Shown: in pieces, positions 9,037-15,538 of the stretch | How the letters are laid out: each line of letters opens with the position of its first letter | Numbering within the stretch: position 1 is the first letter of the stretch | From: Chitinophaga niabensis | Lineage (GTDB): Bacteria > Bacteroidota > Bacteroidia > Chitinophagales > Chitinophagaceae | NCBI RefSeq assembly: GCF_900129465.1 | Contig: NZ_FSRA01000001.1 | Coordinates: forward strand, 2,730,482 to 2,794,481 | DNA: 64,000 bases | Reading direction: 5' to 3' | Translations under genes and position numbers: made by a program | Notes under the pieces: generated by a model | Database searches by the model: none | Told to the model about the DNA's origin: nothing | What the model saw: the letters and a program-made list of their open reading frames with translations, nothing else

Positions 9037-10775
9037 GCGATTACACTTTCAACGATAGTTACAGAAAGCATATTCTGCTTTCCCCGACTTTTCGTGATTC
9101 TCATAGAAAGTGAATCACAAATGGAAAGCAGCTCTTGAACTTTTGCAACAATACGCTTTTGTTCTTCTAATGGAGGAAAAGGGATTTCAAATTGCTCAAG
9201 GATTCTTTTACTCAATCCCTCACGGTTTGCACCTATTTGTCGCCCCCAAATTAAATCCTGGATATATGGAGATAAAATACAACTATGTAAATACAAGGTC
9301 GAATCAGGAACAGATGGTCGGATTATTGTAACGTGCTGGCTTACATTCGCAATTTTTTCTTCAGCAGGAAATATAGTACAGCGTCCCAGTGACCCTCCTG
9401 TAATATTTAAAAGAATATCATTTGGTAAAACAATGGTATTTGACATTTTCTTGTTTGTTTCCTCATCTATGTAAACTACGTCATCTAGTAATAGTCCCTC
9501 ATTTCGTATGTTTTGAGAACGAAGGAATAGAATTCCTGAATCAGCATACACATTATTCCCACCTCTTGGCGTACTTCCAGAACCAATTTTGCTTGTAATA
9601 TTTCCCAGTCTTACCCAACTCCAACTTTCCGGAATTGAGTACGGTTTTTCTTCATCTTTAATATCAGCTAAGATATTTTGTTTTTTCAGCTTTCCTTCTT
9701 CAATTAGTATTCCCTTTTCCTCTATTATTCTTTCAATCAATTGACTTGCCGGCTCATCATTTGAGTCTTGCTTCACAAGCCTCCCCATAATTGCCAACTG
9801 CAAAATTGTTTGTTTCAATTGCTCAATACTATCTTCTGTGCAAAACAAAGTATCAAAGTGTTCAGATAGCTTTTCCCACGCTATTTGTAGTTCATTTGCG
9901 TCAGCAGCGTTTGTAAGGGTTTCTAAAAGGATTTTCACAAGGTAGTGATGTGTGGTAAGATTTGCTGTTTGTTGTTCTTCCAACTGGTCGCATAAAAACA
10001 TTAACTCATCAACCTTTGCAACAATTCGCTTTTGTTCAGCCAATGGAGGAAAGGGTATCATCAACTTTTTCAAAGACGTGCCATTTACATTGGGTTGCCC
10101 TGTTCCCATTGAGCTTTCATAAAGCTGCTTCCAATAAAGCTTACTTCCAAGATATATTTTAATAAAATCAGAATAGGATGATGGAAGCTTTTTCACTCTA
10201 ATTAAATATGATGCAAAAACAGCTTCAAGATTTAAATTTGAAACCAGGTATGACTTCCCAATCGTTCCACCTGTTCTGGCAATCAGTATATCTCCGTTCT
10301 CTAAAAGATAGTTTGGAATCTGATCTTTACTAATTTCACAGCCTGGAACAGTCTCCCAATTAACATCGTCATTTTGAATATCCGTTATTCTAAGTAATTT
10401 TATTCCTTTGTTTGCAGGATTAGATGCGGCATTAAAACCGTAATGAATATCTAAAGCAATATTTTCTAAATAAGTCCACTGCCAGGATCCTGGGATCTGG
10501 AAGGGTTCGATACTATTAAATTGGCTGCTTTTAAACTTACTGTCCTTAGTTAGCTTTTCTTTTTCCTTTTCAAGTGTGTCAAGTAATATAGTAGCAGGTT
10601 CCTCTTTAATATTTTGATCGACTAATTTGCCTTGAACTGCTATATCAAAAATTAGCTCTCTTAATCTTGCAATTCCTTCAAGACTAATATTGTCTATGCT
10701 TTTTGACCTGCCTTTGGATTTTACTCCTTGAGCATCAGTCCAAACTTCAAAGCCTTTTAAAATACTTTCTATCAT
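9033..10775 (-). CDS. hsdS: Type I restriction-modification specificity subunit HsdS
   Basis: A 580-residue protein with two target-recognition domains (about residues 95-245, starting IPGSWQWTYLENIA, and 385-545, starting IPESWSWVRLGNIT). Each is followed by a conserved spacer helix (PPLAEQKRIVAKVDEL and PPLEEQKRIVAKVQEL). Each TRD would read one half of a bipartite target, and the two helices set the spacing. It is longer than typical HsdS (about 400-450) because of extra helical segments before each TRD. It starts 9 bp after hsdM and overlaps the SIR2 gene by 4 bp. The two spacer regions are also near-identical at DNA level (9142-9184 and 10015-10056), which could allow in-frame recombination. 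Confidence 0.95.
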   Translation of the reverse strand: MIESILKGFEVWTDAQGVKSKGRSKSIDNISLEGIARLRELIFDIAVQGKLVDQNIKEEPATILLDTLEKEKEKLTKDSKFKSSQFNSIEPFQIPGSWQWTYLENIALDIHYGFNAASNPANKGIKLLRITDIQNDDVNWETVPGCEISKDQIPNYLLENGDILIARTGGTIGKSYLVSNLNLEAVFASYLIRVKKLPSSYSDFIKIYLGSKLYWKQLYESSMGTGQPNVNGTSLKKLMIPFPPLAEQKRIVAKVDELMFLCDQLEEQQTANLTTHHYLVKILLETLTNAADANELQIAWEKLSEHFDTLFCTEDSIEQLKQTILQLAIMGRLVKQDSNDEPASQLIERIIEEKGILIEEGKLKKQNILADIKDEEKPYSIPESWSWVRLGNITSKIGSGSTPRGGNNVYADSGILFLRSQNIRNEGLLLDDVVYIDEETNKKMSNTIVLPNDILLNITGGSLGRCTIFPAEEKIANVSQHVTIIRPSVPDSTLYLHSCILSPYIQDLIWGRQIGANREGLSKRILEQFEIPFPPLEEQKRIVAKVQELLSICDSLSMRITKSRGKQNMLSVTIVESVIA

Positions 10776-10784
10776 TTAACAATT

Positions 10785-12254
10785 CTATTTGGATAAAGCT
10801 TCCGCCAAAATTCCTTTTAACTGATTGCGGAGTTTTGATATTTCATTCTGCTCCTCTTTGTATTGAGCAAGCAGCTCGTCAGGATCGTGACTTATCTGTT
10901 CTCCTATGTGCGGGTTCTTAATATCAAGGTTGTACTTCCTGTTTTTAATATCCTCCACAGAAATCTTCCAAGCTTGTTCATTTTCTACCCTTGCTGCAAA
11001 ACCATCTTTCTCAATTCCCCACCATTTTATCTCCGCCTCAAACTCTTCAAAACGCATTGGTTTTGTTTTGTTGTAATTCACCACGCCTTTGGGATATGGA
11101 TGCTCATAATACCAAACATGTTCTGTTGGTTTTCCTTTGGTAAAAAAGAGAATGTTTGTTCTTATGCCAGTGTAAGGATTGAAAACTCCATTGGGTAAAC
11201 GAACAATGGTATGAAGATTACATTCGGTCAATAGTTTTTCCTTCAACCGTGTTTGAATACCTTCTCCGAATAAAAAACCATCTGGTAAAACAACGGCTGC
11301 TCTGCCTTCATTTTTCAGAATATGCATGATAAGAGCCATAAAGAGATTAGCCGTTTCTCTTGTTCGGAAAGCAGAAGGAAAGTTGTTTTCAATTCCATCT
11401 TCCTCCATTCCTCCAAATGGCGGATTGGTTACCACAATATTTACTCTGTCGGCATTAGAATAATCCCTTAACGGTCGGGCAAGTGTGTTATCATGCTTCA
11501 CATTTATTGGCACATCAATCCCATGCAATATCATATTGGTGATGCAAAGCATGTGTGGTAATGCTTTTTTTTCCACTCCGAAAATGGTTTTTTGTAAAAT
11601 TTCTTCGTCTGCTGTGGACTTAACAAAATGTTCTCTTTTGTATTCAATTACATTGGTTAGGAATCCACCTGTTCCACAAGCTGGGTCAAGGACCGTTTCT
11701 TCTAACTTTGGAGCAATTCTGTCAACTATAAATGTCGTTACTGCTCGGGGTGTATAGAACTCACCAGCATTGCCGGCACTTTGAAGGTCTTTTAAAATTT
11801 GCTCGTAAATACTTCCGAATGTGTGGCGATCGCTGGATGCATTGAAGTTGATTTCACATATTTTGTTGATTACCTGGCGAAGCAAAGTACCAGACTTCAT
11901 GTAGTTATAGGCATCTTCAAAAACATTTTTGATGACTAATGCTCTTTTGCTGCCTTCTCCATCAACCTTTAACTCGTTCTTTAAGGTTGGAAATAATTCA
12001 TTGTTTACAAAATTCAATAACTCATCTCCTGTTATACCTTCTGAATCTTTTGCCCAATTACGCCAACGAAGTTTTTCAGGCAAAGGAGATTTATAATAGT
12101 CTTCTGTTATTTCCAGTTCTTCTTCACGGTCATCCAATATTTTTAAAAAAAAGAGCCAAACCAACTGGCTGATGCGTTGTGCGTCTCCATCTACACCAAC
12201 GTCTTTACGCATTATGTCCTGGATGGACTTTATAACACCTGAAACATTACTCAT
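10785..12254 (-). CDS. hsdM: Type I restriction-modification DNA adenine methyltransferase HsdM
   Basis: A 489-residue protein with an N-terminal helical HsdM_N domain (about 1-130) and a gamma-class N6-adenine methyltransferase domain. It has SAM motif I DPACGTGGF at about 190-198 and catalytic motif IV NPPF at 277-280. The C-terminal segment (about 455-489) is a coiled coil likely to pack on HsdS. With HsdS it methylates the host target, and with HsdR it forms the restriction complex. Its ATG overlaps the hsdR stop by 4 bp and hsdS follows 9 bp later, so the operon is tightly coupled. The tail is lysine- and glutamate-rich but otherwise ordinary. Confidence 0.96.
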   Translation of the reverse strand: MSNVSGVIKSIQDIMRKDVGVDGDAQRISQLVWLFFLKILDDREEELEITEDYYKSPLPEKLRWRNWAKDSEGITGDELLNFVNNELFPTLKNELKVDGEGSKRALVIKNVFEDAYNYMKSGTLLRQVINKICEINFNASSDRHTFGSIYEQILKDLQSAGNAGEFYTPRAVTTFIVDRIAPKLEETVLDPACGTGGFLTNVIEYKREHFVKSTADEEILQKTIFGVEKKALPHMLCITNMILHGIDVPINVKHDNTLARPLRDYSNADRVNIVVTNPPFGGMEEDGIENNFPSAFRTRETANLFMALIMHILKNEGRAAVVLPDGFLFGEGIQTRLKEKLLTECNLHTIVRLPNGVFNPYTGIRTNILFFTKGKPTEHVWYYEHPYPKGVVNYNKTKPMRFEEFEAEIKWWGIEKDGFAARVENEQAWKISVEDIKNRKYNLDIKNPHIGEQISHDPDELLAQYKEEQNEISKLRNQLKGILAEALSK

Positions 12255-14602
12255 GCTACATTATCTTGTTTAAATAATTCGTTTTCCAGTTCTTTTATTG
12301 CTTGTTCGTATTTGTCTTTGCCCCCAAAAATGTCTTTGATAATCTCCAGAGGTGTTCCGATGTCACTAAACGGCTTAAGTTTTAATACCTTTGGATTTTC
12401 GATACTGATTACACCTTTATCTGCATACAGGTCCAGCAAACCTTGCAGAACAGCTCTTGCCTGTTCGCCATACTTTGTAAAGTAGTCCCGCTTCTTCACA
12501 TTGTTGGCCCTTTCTTTTCTGGTTAATGGTTTTTGTCCAAAGGCTACATGACATATCAAATCGAAGTCACCGAAATCTCTCCCAACAATGTCAGCAAGAT
12601 TTTCTAAAACAACACCATGCTCTTCCAGTAAATCAATGATGATTTGTTTTTTGTTTGCATCATTCCACTTTCTTAGAAAATCATCTAATGAAGTAAACTC
12701 CTGCTGCACCTTTTTCTTACTGAAGTCTTTATAAGATTCGATAATTAGTTTGCCATCTTCTCCTAAATATTCAATTCGCTCGCTTTTGATTTTAGCAGGA
12801 ACCCCGCTTACTATAATCTTTCTTCTTCCTTCCCCTCCTGTCTGGTCATCATCATCATCATCTCCTTCTTCATCATCATCTGGTTCAGGATCGGGTGGAA
12901 CAGGGTCGTCATCCGGGTTAGGATTGAAAATAATTACCGGCTCACCATCAAATTCAGGGTCACTGAAATGTTCAGTTGCTTTTTTAAAATCCATGATAGT
13001 GAAATAAAACTTTTTGTTTTCCTCATCGATTCGGGTGCCACGTCCAATAATTTGCTTGAATGTGGTCATGGAGTTAATAGTTTTATCCAGAACAATCAGT
13101 TTACAAGTTTTAGCATCTACCCCTGTAGTCATCAAATCAGAGGTAGTTGCTATTACTGGAAATTTGCTTTCAGGGTCAATGAAATTATCCAACTCATTTT
13201 TGCCTTCAATGCTGTCGCCAGTAATTCGCATTACGTATTTTGGATTGTCGATAGCTAATTTCCCTGCGGCATTAACAATTGCTTTTCGCATTCTTTCCGC
13301 ATGGTCAATATCTTCGCAAAAAATTATTGTTTTTGAAAACGGATCGGTAGCTTTTAACAATTGCATAACCCGGTTTGCTACCAACCTGGTTCGCTGATTT
13401 AAAACAAGGATTCTGTCCATGTCAACCTGGTTGTAGGTGCGTTTTTCTATTTCTTCACCTAAATCATCAGTCATGCCATCTGGTGGTATCCAGCCATCAA
13501 CATCTTTGTCAATGTCAATTTTGACAACCTTGTAAGGAGCAAGGAATCCATCCTGAATGCCTTGCTTTAGGCTATAAGTGTAAACCGGGGGACCGAAATA
13601 TGTCATATTGGAAACATATTCTGTTTCCTTTGGAGTTGCAGTTAAGCCAATTTGAATAGCATTATTGAAATAAGCTAAAATTTCTCTCCATGCTGAATCT
13701 TCTGCCGCACTCCCTCTGTGACACTCATCGATAACAATCAGGTCAAAAAAGTCGGGCGAAACACTTTTATAGATTTTGTCTTCCTCGTATGGACCTGTCA
13801 TCGCTTGATATAACCCTAAGTGAATTTCGTATGAGGGGTCAATTTTCCTGTTTTTTATTTTGGTCATGACAGAACCAAAAGGCTTAAAATCATTTACTAA
13901 TGTTTGATCAGCGAGAATGTTCCTGTCAACGAGAAAGAGCACTCTTTTTACTGCTTTAGCTTTCCACAGTCTCCAAATGATTTGAAAAGTTGTGTATGTT
14001 TTTCCTGTACCTGTCGCCATAACCAGAAGAATCCGTTTATCTCCTTTTGCAACAGCTTCAATTGTTCTGTTTATTGCTTCAACTTGATAGTATCTTGGTT
14101 CTTTGTTTGAGCCATCGGAATAATATGGTTGTAATACGAGCGGCTCTTCTTCATCTTTGATATTGTGCATTTTCTTGTAGCGTTCCCACAACTCTTTAGG
14201 ATTAGGAAACTGCTCCAATGAAAATTCGGTTTCTATATCTTCACCATCAGCAGCAACTTTATTGTGAGATGCAAATGCATCACCATTTGAACTAAAAGCA
14301 CTTGGAACACCTAAAATAGTTGCATAACCCAATGCTTGCTGCATTCCATGGCTTACGGTGCAATTGTTGTCCTTGGCTTCAACTACCGCCACCCTTGTTC
14401 CGGGTTTCCATGACAAAACGTAGTCAGCAAACTTTTTCTTCTTATTATTTCTTGTGGACATTTCTCCACGAACAATCACGGGGCCAGGAGTGAGTGTGAC
14501 TTGTGTTCTGATCTGGGTATGGAGATCCCAGCCAGCTTTAACTATAGCAGGAGTAATGAATATATTTTCAATATCTCTTTCGCTTAACTCTTTTTTGTTC
14601 AT
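12251..14602 (-). CDS. hsdR: Type I restriction endonuclease/translocase HsdR (EcoEI-like)
   Basis: A 783-residue protein. The N-terminal PD-(D/E)xK nuclease has Asp60 and Glu75-x-Lys77 (FADYV and VVEAK). An SF2 helicase-type motor follows, with Walker A ATGTGKT at 196-202, DECH at 292-295, TATP at 321-324 and motif VI IIGRGTR at 518-524. The C-terminal domain resembles the EcoEI R-subunit tail. Length and arrangement match type IB enzymes such as EcoEI. Residues about 563-587 are an acidic low-complexity linker made mostly of Asp and Pro. All catalytic motifs look intact. It is the first gene of the operon and starts with ATG at 14602, about 100 nt after a likely promoter at 14707-14714. Confidence 0.96.
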   Translation of the reverse strand: MNKKELSERDIENIFITPAIVKAGWDLHTQIRTQVTLTPGPVIVRGEMSTRNNKKKKFADYVLSWKPGTRVAVVEAKDNNCTVSHGMQQALGYATILGVPSAFSSNGDAFASHNKVAADGEDIETEFSLEQFPNPKELWERYKKMHNIKDEEEPLVLQPYYSDGSNKEPRYYQVEAINRTIEAVAKGDKRILLVMATGTGKTYTTFQIIWRLWKAKAVKRVLFLVDRNILADQTLVNDFKPFGSVMTKIKNRKIDPSYEIHLGLYQAMTGPYEEDKIYKSVSPDFFDLIVIDECHRGSAAEDSAWREILAYFNNAIQIGLTATPKETEYVSNMTYFGPPVYTYSLKQGIQDGFLAPYKVVKIDIDKDVDGWIPPDGMTDDLGEEIEKRTYNQVDMDRILVLNQRTRLVANRVMQLLKATDPFSKTIIFCEDIDHAERMRKAIVNAAGKLAIDNPKYVMRITGDSIEGKNELDNFIDPESKFPVIATTSDLMTTGVDAKTCKLIVLDKTINSMTTFKQIIGRGTRIDEENKKFYFTIMDFKKATEHFSDPEFDGEPVIIFNPNPDDDPVPPDPEPDDDEEGDDDDDDQTGGEGRRKIIVSGVPAKIKSERIEYLGEDGKLIIESYKDFSKKKVQQEFTSLDDFLRKWNDANKKQIIIDLLEEHGVVLENLADIVGRDFGDFDLICHVAFGQKPLTRKERANNVKKRDYFTKYGEQARAVLQGLLDLYADKGVISIENPKVLKLKPFSDIGTPLEIIKDIFGGKDKYEQAIKELENELFKQDNVA

Positions 14603-14706
14603 GATTTATTGCTAAAATGCGATTCGAAAATAGTCAAATTCGCTGGTGGATTGACAAGAGACGGCTCTTTTGAAAGTTTGGGTTGTAGGTCGGCCCGTGC
14701 GGCTTG

Positions 14707-14714
14707 CAAATATA
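14707..14714 (-). promoter_or_regulatory. Candidate Bacteroidota -7 box for the hsdRMS-SIR2 operon
   Basis: Read on the minus strand this is TATATTTG, matching the Bacteroidota TAnnTTTG consensus. It lies about 105 nt before the hsdR ATG, leaving a long GC-rich leader. A good TTTG -33 box is not obvious; a T-rich stretch lies at roughly the right distance. Confidence 0.5.
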
Positions 14715-14775
14715 CTGTTTGTGCGGTGGCTAAAATTGTTTTTAAAAAATGTGCGGTAAAAAAAGAACATAGGGC

Positions 14776-14805
14776 CGGCAACGAGTGTAGGCTAGCTCGT
14801 TGTCG
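14776..14805. repeat. Inverted repeat upstream of the restriction operon promoter
   Basis: The arms caacgag (14779-14785) and ctcgttg (14796-14802) are perfect. They extend outward by four more pairs, including one G-T wobble, around the 10-nt loop tgtaggctag. It sits between the recombinase remnant and the hsdR promoter. It may be an element-end structure, an operator or an upstream terminator; no T-run directly abuts it. Confidence 0.55.
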
Positions 14806-14972
14806 GATTGTGGTATTGTCTTTTTTGTTTTTCATTTTCCAAATAGAGTTTACCGGTCATTTTAGTTCCTGTCTATCCGTAGTGCAATGTCGCCAGACAG
14901 GCTTACTTCTAACACTCTAATATACGCAAGTTATACAAGAATATATACTTAGCCCATCGTTATCCAACCGGC

Positions 14973-15346
14973 ATGGCTGATGTATTTATAGAGGCATTTA
15001 TAAATGATTTTAATGAGCAGACAAAAATGCAGAATAAGGAAAAGGCTGATCTGTTAGCGCAGATTGAGCAACACAACACCCGTATTAGAAACGCCCTTGT
15101 TCCGTAAATGTGGAAATAAAAGACCTTCTTAAGTCCGGCATGAAAAAGATAGCAAACATTGATCGACGCTATGAGAAGGGAGCTATTGAAGAAAAGAGAA
15201 CTATTATAAGTTTGATGCTCCCTGAATTTCTGGAATTTGACGTGACACGACATCGAACTCAAAGATTAAATTCTGCCGTAACACGCTTCTATCAGAATAC
15301 TAATCACTTAGTGGGCAAAAAAAATGGGACAAGTCTTTCTTTTTAG
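14973..15346 (+). pseudogene. Remnant of a serine recombinase C-terminus, frameshifted
   Basis: Two adjacent frames together resemble the C-terminal coiled coil and tail of Bacteroidota serine site-specific recombinases. Frame A (14973-15107) reads ADVFIEAFINDF then QIEQHNTRIRNALVP. Frame B (15110-15346, GTG start) reads MKKIANIDRRYEKGAIEEKR, then LMLPEFLEFDVTRHRTQR. Family members have these two blocks in one protein, separated by extra sequence, so the remnant carries a frameshift and probably an internal deletion. The resolvase catalytic domain is absent. Frame B ends inside the tRNA-Lys terminator hairpin, so its last residues are probably host sequence. This is evidence that the defence island arrived on a mobile element next to the tRNA. 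Recognition is from pattern similarity, not a search. Confidence 0.6.
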
Positions 15347-15357
15347 ACCTGTCCCAT
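15324..15357 (-). terminator. Intrinsic terminator of tRNA-Lys
   Basis: The arms atgggacaagtct (15324-15336) and agacctgtcccat (15345-15357) pair over 13 positions with one mismatch around an 8-nt loop. Read on the minus strand the hairpin is followed by a run of eight T. It begins 4 nt after the tRNA 3' end. Confidence 0.8.
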
Positions 15358-15361
15358 CCAG

Positions 15362-15434
15362 TGATTCCGCTGGGACTCGAACCCAGGACCCATACATTAA
15401 AAGTGTATTGCTCTACCAACTGAGCTACAGAATC
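15362..15434 (-). tRNA. tRNA-Lys (anticodon TTT)
   Basis: A 73-nt cloverleaf on the minus strand. The acceptor stem GATTCTG pairs with CGGAATC, with discriminator base A. The D-arm is GCTCAGTTGGTAGAGC, the anticodon loop contains CTTTTAA (anticodon TTT, lysine), and the T-arm is CTGGGTTCGAGTCCCAG. CCA is not encoded. A Bacteroidota promoter lies just upstream (15461-15491) and a terminator just downstream. Its 3' side borders the restriction/SIR2 island. Confidence 0.97.
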
Positions 15435-15460
15435 ATTCCCGTCATTTTCAATTGGGAGTG

Positions 15461-15491
15461 CAAAGATATGTATTAAATTATTTTTCCCAAA
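15461..15491 (-). promoter_or_regulatory. Bacteroidota-type promoter of tRNA-Lys
   Basis: On the minus strand: TTTG (15488-15491), 19 nt, then TATCTTTG (15461-15468). Both boxes match the -33 TTTG and -7 TAnnTTTG consensus with ideal spacing. The -7 box ends 26 nt before the tRNA 5' end. Confidence 0.8.
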
Positions 15492-15538
15492 TAAATCGAC
15501 AACTAAAATTCCTCACTCCTCCAAACCCCGCTCCCACA

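Noticed and set aside
12750..13397. Long plus-strand frames opposite hsdR, including Ser-rich low-complexity translation.
   Set aside because: They are antisense shadows of the HsdR coding sequence; the Ser run is the complement of the Asp-rich linker.
14599..14835. A 78-codon minus-strand frame ahead of hsdR.
   Set aside because: It spans the likely promoter and leader and has no family similarity.
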